From Qingshengfaniella alkalisoli (GTDB taxonomy: Bacteria; Pseudomonadota; Alphaproteobacteria; Rhodobacterales; Rhodobacteraceae): a stretch of DNA of 64,000 bases. The DNA lies in assembly GCF_007855645.1 (NCBI RefSeq), contig NZ_CP042261.1, positions 972,501 through 1,036,500 on the forward strand. The letters run 5' to 3'. Made by a program: the position numbers and the translations under genes. Shown here in pieces: positions 49,560 through 58,052 of the stretch; the first letter of the stretch is position 1; the number at the start of each line of letters is the position of its first letter. Under the pieces are notes generated by a model. It saw only the letters and a list, made by a program, of their open reading frames with translations. It searched no databases and was not told the origin of the DNA.

Positions 49560-50834
49560 ATGCGTCTTTACGCAAGCTGCGCCGCTTTGGCGTTGGGATT
49601 GGCCGCGGGCGGTGCCCACGCACAATCCGGTGAAATCACGGTCTGGAGCTGGAACATCGCCGCTTCATCGCTGGAATCGGTGATCGAAGGCTTTAATGCC
49701 GAATACCCCGATGTAACGGTCACTGTAGAAGATCTGGGCAACCAGCAAGTGTTTGACCGCACCCTCGCGGGCTGCGCGGCTGGTGGGTCCGGCCTGCCCG
49801 ATGTGTTGTCGATTGAAAACCACGAAGCGGAAATCTTCTGGGCGCAATTCCCCGACTGCTTCGCCAATCTGCGCGACCTTGGCTACGACGAAGAAAGCTC
49901 GGCAAGATTCCCCGACTTCAAGCGCACGGAACTGGAAGTCGGGGATGTCGCCTATGCCATGCCGTGGGATTCGGGCCCGGTCGCGATGTTCTATCGCCGC
50001 GATTTTTATGACAACGCAGGCGTGGACCCGGCGAGTATCCAAACCTGGGATGACTTCATCGCTGCCGGCAAGCAGATCATGGAAGCCAATGACGGCGTCA
50101 CCATGACCAATGCCGATCTGAACGGCGATACGGAATGGTTCCGCATGATCGCAAATGAACAGGGTTGCGGCTATTTCTCGAATGACGGTGAATCGATCAC
50201 GGTCAACCAGCCTTCCTGCGTCGCCGCGCTTGATGTCGTCAAAAGCCTTGTAGACGAAGGGCTGATGACCGCCGCCGACTGGAACGAGAAGATCCAGAAC
50301 AACAATGCGGGTGCCGTGGCCTCGCAAATGTATGGCGGCTGGTACGAGGGCACGATCCGCTCCACCGCGCCCGAAGATCAGGCTGGCCAATGGGGCGTTT
50401 ACCTGATGCCGTCGCTGTCGGCCGATGGCGCACATGCCGCAAACCTTGGCGGGTCGTCGCTCGCCATCCCCGCCAATTCCGAGAACAAGGAAGCGGCCTG
50501 GGCTTATGTGAACTACGCGCTTGGCACGAATGACGGACAGGTCACCATGCTGAAATCCTACGGTCTGGTGCCATCGCTCCTGAGCGCACTGGAAGATCCG
50601 TATGTGCAGGACGGCCTGCCATTCTGGGGCGATCAGCCGGTCTGGGAAACGATCCTTGGCACGCTTGACCAGATCAACCCGATGCGCGGCACATCCTTCT
50701 TCGGCGACGCGGATCAGATCGTGCAAACGGTGCAGACCCAGTATCTGAACGGTGGCTATGACAGCGCGCAAGCGGCGCTGGATGACGCCGCCAAGCAGAT
50801 CGAGCTGGTCACAGGCATCCCCGCAGCGCAGTAA
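49560..50834 (+). CDS. Sugar ABC transporter substrate-binding protein (family 1)
   Basis: Periplasmic receptor, 424 residues from the ATG at 49560, preceded by GGGAGGAG. Signal peptide to about residue 20 (LALGLAAGGAHA). EITVWSWNIAASSLESVIEGFNAEYPDVTV and DVLSIENHEAEIFWAQFPDCFANL are the family-1 binding-protein blocks, and GLPDVLS-type pocket residues are conserved. Ligand unknown; the MelR-like regulator points to an oligosaccharide or glycoside. Confidence 0.92.
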   Translation: MRLYASCAALALGLAAGGAHAQSGEITVWSWNIAASSLESVIEGFNAEYPDVTVTVEDLGNQQVFDRTLAGCAAGGSGLPDVLSIENHEAEIFWAQFPDCFANLRDLGYDEESSARFPDFKRTELEVGDVAYAMPWDSGPVAMFYRRDFYDNAGVDPASIQTWDDFIAAGKQIMEANDGVTMTNADLNGDTEWFRMIANEQGCGYFSNDGESITVNQPSCVAALDVVKSLVDEGLMTAADWNEKIQNNNAGAVASQMYGGWYEGTIRSTAPEDQAGQWGVYLMPSLSADGAHAANLGGSSLAIPANSENKEAAWAYVNYALGTNDGQVTMLKSYGLVPSLLSALEDPYVQDGLPFWGDQPVWETILGTLDQINPMRGTSFFGDADQIVQTVQTQYLNGGYDSAQAALDDAAKQIELVTGIPAAQ

Positions 50835-50841
50835 CCCTTTC

Positions 50842-50869
50842 CCGCCCGGGCCTGTCACGGTCCGGGCGG
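50842..50869 (+). terminator. Intercistronic GC hairpin after the sugar-binding-protein gene
   Basis: CCGCCCGG pairs perfectly with CCGGGCGG around a 12-base loop, no T-run, 8 bases after the stop. It follows the same pattern as the hairpins after the other two ABC binding-protein genes in this window. Confidence 0.6.
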
Positions 50870-50897
50870 ACACACGACTTTCGACAAGGCAATCGCT

Positions 50898-51758
50898 ATG
50901 CGGACCCGTACTGCTACGGCCTACGGATTCCTGACACCCTACCTTCTGGTCTTTGTCGGGTTCTGGGTCTGGCCGATCATCTATTCCTTCTACCTGTCAT
51001 TCATGGCCACGCGCCGCCTGCCCTGGACGTTCAACCCGTCCATGACCTGGGGGCGCCTGACCGTCGATCCGGCATTCCACAACGCGCTGAAGAACACGCT
51101 TCTGATCCTCGTGATCCAGGTGCCGGTGATGATCGCCCTGGCCACCCTGCTGGCCGTGCTGCTCAACTCGCAGCTTCTCAAAGCACGCGGGATCATGCGG
51201 TTCGCGTTTTTCGCCCCGGTCGTGGTGGGCGAAGTCGCTTACGCCGCCGTGTTTCGTCTGATGTTCAACGTCGATTTCGGCGTTGTGAACAAGATCCTCG
51301 ACGGCATCGGCCTGCCCATGGTCCAGTGGTTTGCCAACCCGACGGCGGCAATGGCCTTGATCATCATGGCCGTCACGTGGCGTTGGGTCGGATACAACGC
51401 CATCATCATCCTGTCGGGCCTGCAATCCATCCCTGAAGACGTGTACGAGGCCGCAACGCTCGACAAGGTGTCGCCTGTCCAGCAGTTCTTCCACATCACC
51501 CTGCCGCTCCTGCGACCGATCATCCTGTTCTGCGTGGTGCTGTCGGTCATCGGGACAATGCAATTGTTTGCCGAGCCCTTCCTGATCACCAATCGCGGCG
51601 GTCCGGGTGGCGCGACCGAGACACTGGGCCTGTTCCTGTACCGCCAGGGCTTCACGGTACTGAACTTCGGCTATGCCTCCGCCGTGGCCTACACGATTGC
51701 CGGTCTCGCCGTGATCATATCCCTGCTCAACCTGTGGCTCGGAAGGGACAAGACATGA
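50898..51758 (+). CDS. Sugar ABC transporter permease (MalF/UgpA type)
   Basis: Six-helix inner-membrane permease, 286 residues. YNAIIILSGLQSIPEDVYEAATLDKVSPVQQFFHITLPLLRPI holds the EAA loop (YEAATLDKVSPVQQFFHITLPLL) that contacts the ATPase. Its stop overlaps the next permease (ATGA). Confidence 0.93.
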   Translation: MRTRTATAYGFLTPYLLVFVGFWVWPIIYSFYLSFMATRRLPWTFNPSMTWGRLTVDPAFHNALKNTLLILVIQVPVMIALATLLAVLLNSQLLKARGIMRFAFFAPVVVGEVAYAAVFRLMFNVDFGVVNKILDGIGLPMVQWFANPTAAMALIIMAVTWRWVGYNAIIILSGLQSIPEDVYEAATLDKVSPVQQFFHITLPLLRPIILFCVVLSVIGTMQLFAEPFLITNRGGPGGATETLGLFLYRQGFTVLNFGYASAVAYTIAGLAVIISLLNLWLGRDKT

Positions 51759-52591
51759 GATCCAAATCCGCCACTCGCCTGACCCGCAGCCTTGCCCTGC
51801 ACGCAGCCATCGTGCCGCTGGCGATCATCTGGCTGTTTCCGCTTTGGATGATGTTCGTTTTCTCGACCATGCCGGAAAACGGTATCTTCAGCCCGGGCAT
51901 CGAGCTGACCCCCTCCAACCAGTTCTGGCCCAATTTCCAGGCCTTGCAGGAGGACACCGGTTTCGTCCGCACGATCTTCGTCTCGGTCGTGGTCGCAACG
52001 GTTTATACCTTCCTGTCGGTGATGCTGACCTCGATGGCCGGCTGGGCGCTGGTGCGCTACCGCTTTCATGGGCGCAGTGTCGTGCTGGCGATCATTCTCG
52101 GTACGATCACGTTGCCCTATTTCGTCGTCGTGATCCCGCAATTCATCATGGTCGCACGGGATTTCGGGCTATCGAACACGTGGTTTGCGCTGATTGCGCC
52201 CCCGCTGTTCAACTCGCTCGGCGTCCTGTTCATGCGGCAGTCGTTTTCGATGATGCCGACAGAGCTGTTCGATGCCGCACGTGTCGAAGGCGTCAAGGAA
52301 TGGCAGATATTCCTGCGTGTCGCGATGCCGATGGCAAAACCTACGATCGCAGCGCTGTCCATCATCCTGTTCCTGCATTCATGGAACAACTACCTCTGGC
52401 CGCTTCTGATCGCGAACGACCCCGAGATGATGACGGCTCCCGTCGCGCTCGGCTCGCTGATCGGCGTCACGCGTGTCAGCTGGGGCGGCATCATGGTCGG
52501 CGCGGTTCTTCTGACGGCCCCCATGCTCGTGGTCTTCATCTTCCTGCAACGTTACTTCATGGCCGGTATCACCGCCGGCGCGGTCAAATAG
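51755..52591 (+). CDS. Sugar ABC transporter permease (MalG/UgpE type)
   Basis: 285 residues, six hydrophobic segments; EAA loop FDAARVEGVKEWQIFLRVAMPMAKP. The N-terminal helix and GNTL-like ending are MalG-type. Twelve bases separate it from the ATPase gene. Confidence 0.93.
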   Translation: MRSKSATRLTRSLALHAAIVPLAIIWLFPLWMMFVFSTMPENGIFSPGIELTPSNQFWPNFQALQEDTGFVRTIFVSVVVATVYTFLSVMLTSMAGWALVRYRFHGRSVVLAIILGTITLPYFVVVIPQFIMVARDFGLSNTWFALIAPPLFNSLGVLFMRQSFSMMPTELFDAARVEGVKEWQIFLRVAMPMAKPTIAALSIILFLHSWNNYLWPLLIANDPEMMTAPVALGSLIGVTRVSWGGIMVGAVLLTAPMLVVFIFLQRYFMAGITAGAVK

Positions 52592-52603
52592 AAAGGGCGG
52601 CAC

Positions 52604-53686
52604 ATGGCTGGTGTTACACTCAATAACGTTATCAAGCGCTACGGGCAGGTTCAGGTCATCCACGGCGCGGATCTGGACATTCAGGACGGCGAGTTCGTCG
52701 TATTCGTCGGCCCTTCGGGATGCGGCAAGTCCACATTGCTGCGGATGATCGCAGGGCTGGAAGATATCTCGGACGGCGAAATCGGCATCGGCGGCACAGT
52801 CGTCAACGACGTCGAACCGGCAGATCGGGGCACGGCAATGGTGTTCCAGTCCTATGCGCTGTATCCGCATATGACGGTGGAAGAAAATCTGTCCTTCGGC
52901 CTGCGCATGAATGGAAACGACAAGGCCGACACGAACCAGCGCGTGAAGAATGCCGCGCAAGTCCTTCAAATAGAAAATCTTCTTGAACGTCGCCCGAAGC
53001 AACTTTCGGGCGGCCAGCGCCAACGCGTTGCCATCGGCCGTGCTATCGTCCGCAACCCTGAGGTTTTCCTGTTTGACGAACCCCTGTCCAATCTCGACGC
53101 GGAACTGCGGGTGCAGATGCGCGTTGAAATCGCGCGGCTGCATTCGGAACTGGGCGTGACCATGATCTATGTCACCCACGACCAGACAGAGGCGATGACA
53201 CTCGCCGACCGCATCGTCGTACTGCGGGATGGGCGGATAGAACAAATCGGCAGCCCCTTGGAGTTGTATCATGACCCCGTGAACCAGTTCGTCGCGGGTT
53301 TCATGGGATCACCAAAGATGAATTTCATGGCTGCCGAGATCGTGGACCACACGGCGGATACCGTCACCTTGTCTTTGGCCAATCAGCATGGTGCAAGGCT
53401 GGCACTGCCCGTCAAACAGATCCCATCAACCACTCATGTCACATTGGGTGTCCGGCCTGAGCACTTTCTGCCTGCGGGCCAAGGTGATTGTGACCTGAAT
53501 CTGAAGGTAGATGTGATCGAACATCTTGGCGCAACAACCTTCATTTATTCGGGCACGAAGACGGATGAGCAACTGATCGTCGAACGTGACGAATCCGAGA
53601 ATGACGACATCGGGGGGGCCGTAGCAGCCGCAATCCCGGCAGGTCGCTGCCACCTGTTTGACGAGCAGGGCAAACGCCTGACATAG
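52604..53686 (+). CDS. Sugar ABC transporter ATPase (UgpC/MalK type)
   Basis: 360 residues. Walker A GPSGCGKST, signature LSGGQRQR, Walker B VFLFDEPLSNLDAEL, switch YVTHDQTEAMTLADR. The C-terminal third (from about 240) is the MOP/TOBE regulatory domain seen in MalK/UgpC (GVRPEHFLPAG). Completes the transporter. Confidence 0.95.
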   Translation: MAGVTLNNVIKRYGQVQVIHGADLDIQDGEFVVFVGPSGCGKSTLLRMIAGLEDISDGEIGIGGTVVNDVEPADRGTAMVFQSYALYPHMTVEENLSFGLRMNGNDKADTNQRVKNAAQVLQIENLLERRPKQLSGGQRQRVAIGRAIVRNPEVFLFDEPLSNLDAELRVQMRVEIARLHSELGVTMIYVTHDQTEAMTLADRIVVLRDGRIEQIGSPLELYHDPVNQFVAGFMGSPKMNFMAAEIVDHTADTVTLSLANQHGARLALPVKQIPSTTHVTLGVRPEHFLPAGQGDCDLNLKVDVIEHLGATTFIYSGTKTDEQLIVERDESENDDIGGAVAAAIPAGRCHLFDEQGKRLT

Positions 53687-53722
53687 ACACGAAACCTCAC
53701 TTCAATATCACGAGGCAACTAA

Positions 53723-55732
53723 ATGACTTCACAAAATAAAATTCGTTGGGGCATCATCGGGCCCGGCGGTATCGCGCGCGCCTTCGCAGGCGGCGTTGCG
53801 AATTCCAAAACAGGCAAGCTGGTCGCCATAGGCGCACGCAACCCCCGTAAGCCAGACTATGCCGAACACTTCCCCGGCGCGCGGGTTCTGGACGGCTATG
53901 ACGCTTTGTTGGCCGATCCGGATGTGGACGCCGTCTATATTTCGACACCACACCCGCAGCATGCGGAATGGGGCATCAAGGCCGCCCGCGCAGGCAAACA
54001 TGCACTGATCGAAAAACCGATGGGGCTGAGCGCGTTCGAGGCCGACGCAATGCTGCACGAGGCGCGCAAGGCGGGCACCTTCATGGGCGAGGCCTTCATG
54101 TACCGTCTGCATCCGCAGACGGCGAAGTTGCTGGATCTGCTGAAAGACGGCGTGATCGGCGAGGTCCGCGCGATCAAATCGAGCTTCGGATTTGCCATGG
54201 GGGCGTTTGATCCCAACCACCGCCTTTACGCCAATGATCTGGCGGGCGGTGGCATTCTGGATGTCGGCTGCTATCCAGTATCCATGTCCCGTCTGATCGC
54301 GGGTACAGCTGCGGGAAAACCCTTCCTTGATCCGGTTCGGGTTCAGGGCACCGCGCATCTGGGGCAATCAGGCGTCGATGAATGGGCGGCGGCACTGCTG
54401 CATTTCCCGAATGATATCATTGCGGAAGTGTCCTGTTCCGTCTCGCTGGCGCAGGACAACGTGCTGCGGATCATCGGCACAAAAGGCCGGATCGAGGTCC
54501 CTGATTTCTGGTTCGCAGGCGGTCGCGAAGGCGGCACAGGCGTGATCGACATCATCCGCGCGGATGGCAGCAAGGAGTCCGTGTCGGTACCCGAAAGCGG
54601 ATGGCTCTATTCCTTCGAGGTGGATGCCGTCGGCGAAGCGATCCGGGCAGGTCAGAAGCAATTCAGCGCGCCGGGCATGAGCTGGGACGACACGCTGGGC
54701 AACTTGCGGGTGCTGGACCAGTGGCGGACAGATGCGGGCCTCGAATTCGAAATCGAAACGGCCACGCGGAAAACCATGACCATCACAGGCTCGCCCATCG
54801 ACAACAGCGCAGGCACGATCAAGCGCGGCAAGATCGCGGGTGTCGACAAATCGGCCAGCCCGGTTGCGCTGGGGTTCGAGGACTTCAAGCGATTTGCCGA
54901 TGCGGCTCCCCTGCTCGATGCCTTCTACGAAAAAGGCGGCAACGTTTTTGACACGGCCTTCATCTATGGCGGCGGTCGGACCGAGAAGGTGTTCGGCGAC
55001 TGGCTGCAAGCGCGAGGCGTGCGTGACGAAATCGTGCTGATCGGTAAGGGCGCGCATTCGCCACTTGTCTATCCCGATGTGATTGCCAAACAGCTAGACC
55101 AAAGCCTTGAACGTTTGGGTACCGATCATGTGGATGTGTACTTCATGCACCGCGACAGCCCCGATGTACCAGTGGGTGAATTCGTCGACGCGATGGATGC
55201 GGAGGTCAAAGCCGGACGCATCCGCGGGCCCTTTGGCGGATCGAACTGGACGCGCGAACGGTTCGACGAAGCAATCGAGTACGCAAAGGCAAACGGCAAG
55301 ACGGCGCCATCGGTCCTGTCCAACCAGTTTTCCCTGTCCGAGATGCTGGAACCGATCTGGGCAGGCTGCGTAACGGCATCGACCGCCGAATGGCGAAAGT
55401 GGCTCACCGACCGCCAGGTCACGAATTTCGCCTGGTCCAGCCAGGGGCGCGGCTTCTTCACCCCTGCCGCCGGGCGCGACAAGCGGGACAATGAAGAACT
55501 GGTCCGCTGCTGGTATTCGGAGGAAAACTTCGGACGCCGGGATCGTGCGATTGAACTTGCCGACGAGTTGGGCGCAAGCCCGATCCATATCGCGCTGGCT
55601 TATTGTCTCAACCAGCCCTTCCCACTGGTGCCGCTGATCGGCCCGCGCCGCCTGTGGGAACTCGATGACAGCCTGAAAGCGCTGGAAATCGAACTGACGC
55701 CGGAGCAGGTCAAGTGGTTGGAAGAAGGCTGA
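53723..55732 (+). CDS. Fusion of Gfo/Idh/MocA oxidoreductase and aldo/keto reductase
   Basis: One 669-residue protein made of two dehydrogenases. Residues 1-345 are a Gfo/Idh/MocA sugar oxidoreductase: NAD site GIIGPGGIARAF, EKP at 97-99, DVGCYP at 180-185. Residues 355-669 are an aldo/keto reductase with the complete tetrad Asp410, Tyr415, Lys442 and His476 (FDTAFIYGGG, IGKGAHS, YFMHRDSP). The join falls near residue 350 (ATRKTMTITGSP). The frame is open throughout, with no frameshift. It sits 36 bases after the ATPase, so it probably processes the imported sugar by paired oxidation and reduction. Substrate unknown. Confidence 0.9.
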   Translation: MTSQNKIRWGIIGPGGIARAFAGGVANSKTGKLVAIGARNPRKPDYAEHFPGARVLDGYDALLADPDVDAVYISTPHPQHAEWGIKAARAGKHALIEKPMGLSAFEADAMLHEARKAGTFMGEAFMYRLHPQTAKLLDLLKDGVIGEVRAIKSSFGFAMGAFDPNHRLYANDLAGGGILDVGCYPVSMSRLIAGTAAGKPFLDPVRVQGTAHLGQSGVDEWAAALLHFPNDIIAEVSCSVSLAQDNVLRIIGTKGRIEVPDFWFAGGREGGTGVIDIIRADGSKESVSVPESGWLYSFEVDAVGEAIRAGQKQFSAPGMSWDDTLGNLRVLDQWRTDAGLEFEIETATRKTMTITGSPIDNSAGTIKRGKIAGVDKSASPVALGFEDFKRFADAAPLLDAFYEKGGNVFDTAFIYGGGRTEKVFGDWLQARGVRDEIVLIGKGAHSPLVYPDVIAKQLDQSLERLGTDHVDVYFMHRDSPDVPVGEFVDAMDAEVKAGRIRGPFGGSNWTRERFDEAIEYAKANGKTAPSVLSNQFSLSEMLEPIWAGCVTASTAEWRKWLTDRQVTNFAWSSQGRGFFTPAAGRDKRDNEELVRCWYSEENFGRRDRAIELADELGASPIHIALAYCLNQPFPLVPLIGPRRLWELDDSLKALEIELTPEQVKWLEEG

Positions 55733-55750
55733 TCCCGTACGAAAGCGCAC

Positions 55751-55794
55751 GTTAGCGCAACCGTTGGCGCAAACACATGGGGGTTTGCGCTAAC
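55751..55794. promoter_or_regulatory. Triple LacI-type operator upstream of gap-1
   Basis: Three copies of a palindrome resembling GTTAGCGCTAAC: GTTAGCGCAACC at 55751-55762 (10 of 12), GTTGGCGCAAAC at 55763-55774 (10 of 12) and GTTTGCGCTAAC at 55783-55794 (11 of 12). All keep the central GCGC of a LacI/GalR-family operator. The last ends 61 bases before the gap-1 ATG. A similar site precedes the second gap gene. The alphaproteobacterial LacI-type central-carbon regulator (CceR) is a candidate binder. Confidence 0.72.
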
Positions 55795-55799
55795 ACACT

Positions 55800-55818
55800 G
55801 TTTTCACTTTTTGAAAAC
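55800..55818. repeat. Inverted repeat between the operators and gap-1
   Basis: GTTTTCA and TGAAAAC are perfect inverse copies with 5 bases between, 37 bases before the gap-1 ATG and AT-rich. Could be part of the promoter or a second regulator's site. Confidence 0.4.
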
Positions 55819-55855
55819 TTGGTAGATGCCTCTTGAACGCTGGCTGGAGGCATCT

Positions 55856-56860
55856 ATGACCATCACCGTAGGCATCAACGGTTTCGGGCGCATCGGGCGC
55901 TGCACACTTGCACATATTTTCGAAAGCGGGCGCAACGATGTCCATGTTGTGAAGATGAACGCCACCGGCCCCATCGAAACGAATGCGCATCTTCTGAAGT
56001 ATGACAGCGTGCATGGCCGTTTCGACAGCGATATCCGTGTGGATGGAAACGCGCTGGACCTGGGCCGTGGTCCGATCGAAGTCCAGTCGACTTATGATCC
56101 GAGTGAACTGGACTGGTCCGGCGTCGATGTCGTTCTGGAATGCACCGGGAAGTTCAACGCACGCGACAAGGCAGCGGTGCACCTGGAACGCGGCGCGAAA
56201 AAGGTTCTTGTTTCGGCCCCCGCCCGCAACGCCGACAAGACGATTGTGTACGGCGTGAACCACCGGGAACTGACGCCAGCGCATGAGGTCGTGTCGAACG
56301 GGTCCTGCACCACGAACTGCCTTGCCCCGCTGGCAAAGGTTCTGAATGAGGCAATCGGCATCGAGCGCGGCATCATGACCACCATCCACAGCTATACCGG
56401 CGACCAGCCGACACTGGACCGTCGCCACAGCGACCTGTACCGCGCGCGCGCAGCTGCGATGGCGATGATCCCGACATCTACCGGCGCGGCGAAGGCGATT
56501 GGTGAGGTGCTGCCCGAACTGGCCGGCAAGCTGGACGGCACCGCAATGCGCGTGCCCACGCCGAATGTATCCGCCGTCGACCTGACCTTCGAGGCGGCAA
56601 AGGACGTTTCCGTCGAGGACGTGAATGAAATCGTCCGCGAAGCGGCTGTCGGACATATGGGATCTGTTCTGGCGTATGATCCGGAACCGAAGGTATCCAT
56701 CGACTTCAACCACACCGGATATTCGTCGATCTTCGCGCCGGACCAGACCAAAGTGGTTGGTGGTCGCACCGTTCGCGTGCTGGCCTGGTACGATAATGAA
56801 TGGGGCTTCTCAAACCGCATGGCCGATGTCGCCGCTGCGATGGGCCGCCTCATTCACTGA
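55856..56860 (+). CDS. gap: Type I GAPDH, probably NADP-accepting (first of a tandem pair)
   Basis: Glyceraldehyde-3-phosphate dehydrogenase, 334 residues, start at 55856 with GGAGG 6 bases upstream. NGFGRIGR (8-15) binds the dinucleotide and the catalytic Cys151 is in SNGSCTTNCLAP, with the base His in IHSYTGDQ. At the end of the second beta strand it reads KMNATGP: Ala36 replaces the Asp that selects NAD in the neighbour gene, as in NADP-using gluconeogenic or photosynthetic GAPDHs. It is under a triple operator. Confidence 0.93.
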   Translation: MTITVGINGFGRIGRCTLAHIFESGRNDVHVVKMNATGPIETNAHLLKYDSVHGRFDSDIRVDGNALDLGRGPIEVQSTYDPSELDWSGVDVVLECTGKFNARDKAAVHLERGAKKVLVSAPARNADKTIVYGVNHRELTPAHEVVSNGSCTTNCLAPLAKVLNEAIGIERGIMTTIHSYTGDQPTLDRRHSDLYRARAAAMAMIPTSTGAAKAIGEVLPELAGKLDGTAMRVPTPNVSAVDLTFEAAKDVSVEDVNEIVREAAVGHMGSVLAYDPEPKVSIDFNHTGYSSIFAPDQTKVVGGRTVRVLAWYDNEWGFSNRMADVAAAMGRLIH

Positions 56861-56887
56861 CAATCCTGCCTCATCCCTTCGGATTGG

Positions 56888-56909
56888 CCCGCATCTCAGG
56901 TGATGCGGG
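56888..56909 (+). terminator. Hairpin between the two gap genes
   Basis: CCCGCATC pairs with GATGCGGG around TCAGGT, followed by TTGACCTTTTG. A weak terminator, which suggests the second gap gene has its own promoter. Confidence 0.6.
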
Positions 56910-56934
56910 TTGACCTTTTGTCAGATTTCGGAAA

Positions 56935-56946
56935 GTTAGCGATAAC
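56935..56946. promoter_or_regulatory. LacI-type operator upstream of gap-2
   Basis: GTTAGCGATAAC, 11 of 12 matches to the palindrome GTTAGCGCTAAC found three times before the first gap gene. It ends 44 bases before the gap-2 ATG, so both paralogs may answer to one regulator. Confidence 0.7.
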
Positions 56947-56990
56947 ATTCCGCGCAGGGCCGCGCGCCCTGCCTAGTCTGGAGGGACCCT

Positions 56991-57995
56991 ATGGCACTTC
57001 AAGTCGCAATCAACGGATTCGGTCGGATCGGTCGCAACGTGCTGCGCGCGCTGGCTGAGAGCAACCGTACGGATATCGAAATCGTCGCCATCAACGATCT
57101 TGGCCCGGTTGAAACCAATGCCCACCTGATGCGCTATGACAGCGTGCACGGTCGCTTCAACGGCGATGTGACGGTTTCGGGCGACACGATTGACATCGGT
57201 CGCGGTCCGATCAAGGTCACCGCGGAACGCGACCCGAAGGCGCTGCCATGGAGCGACATTGACGTGGTGCTGGAATGCACCGGGATCTTCACCGCACGCG
57301 ACAAGGCCGCGCTACATCTTGAGAACGGGTCCAAGCGCGTTCTGGTTTCCGCCCCCGCAAGTGGTGCGGACAAGACCATTGTCTACGGCGTGAACCACGA
57401 CACCCTGACCAGCGACGACATTGTTGTGTCCAACGGATCCTGCACGACGAACTGCCTTGCGCCGGTCGCGAAGGTTCTGAACGATAGTGTCGGCATCACC
57501 AGCGGGTTGATGACAACGATCCACAGCTACACGGGCGACCAGCCAACACTGGATACGCTGCACAAGGATCTGTACCGGGCACGTGCGGCAGCGATGAACA
57601 TGATCCCGACTTCCACGGGCGCGGCCCGGGCGCTGGGGCTGGTTCTGCCGGAACTCGACGGCAAGCTGGACGGCACCGCGATCCGCGTTCCGACCCCGAA
57701 CGTGTCCTGCGTCGACCTGACCTTTCAGGCGGGTCGCGACACGAGTATCGAGGAAATCAACAAACTTGCCGCGAAGGCCGCCGCTGATGGTCCGCTGAAG
57801 GGCGTTCTGGGCTACACCGATGATCCGGTCGTGTCCATGGACATGAACCACGATCCGCGTTCGTCGATCTTTGCCTCGGAACAAACCAAGGTTCTGAACG
57901 GCAACATGGTTCGCATTCTGTCATGGTACGACAATGAATGGGGATTCTCGAACCGGATGCTGGATACCGCAGCCGAGATTGGCAAGCGAATCTGA
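56991..57995 (+). CDS. gap: Type I GAPDH, probably NAD-dependent (second of a tandem pair)
   Basis: 334 residues, the same length as its neighbour and clearly homologous throughout. NGFGRIGR, catalytic Cys151 in SNGSCTTNCLAP and IHSYTGDQPTLD are conserved. The cofactor position reads AINDLGP with Asp36, the usual mark of NAD-dependent glycolytic enzymes. CTGGAGGGACCCT gives a ribosome site before the ATG. It has its own operator and a terminator after it. Confidence 0.94.
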   Translation: MALQVAINGFGRIGRNVLRALAESNRTDIEIVAINDLGPVETNAHLMRYDSVHGRFNGDVTVSGDTIDIGRGPIKVTAERDPKALPWSDIDVVLECTGIFTARDKAALHLENGSKRVLVSAPASGADKTIVYGVNHDTLTSDDIVVSNGSCTTNCLAPVAKVLNDSVGITSGLMTTIHSYTGDQPTLDTLHKDLYRARAAAMNMIPTSTGAARALGLVLPELDGKLDGTAIRVPTPNVSCVDLTFQAGRDTSIEEINKLAAKAAADGPLKGVLGYTDDPVVSMDMNHDPRSSIFASEQTKVLNGNMVRILSWYDNEWGFSNRMLDTAAEIGKRI

Positions 57996-58013
57996 TCCGG
58001 ACCCACAGAAGCC

Positions 58014-58042
58014 AAAGGCCGGCGTCGAAGCGTCGGCCTTTT
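58014..58042. terminator. Convergent terminator between gap-2 and coaD
   Basis: AAAGGCCGGCGT folds on GCGTCGGCCTTT (12 pairs with two G-T) around CGAA, with T-runs on both strands, so it can serve both genes. Confidence 0.88.
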
Positions 58043-58052
58043 CCGTTTCAGA

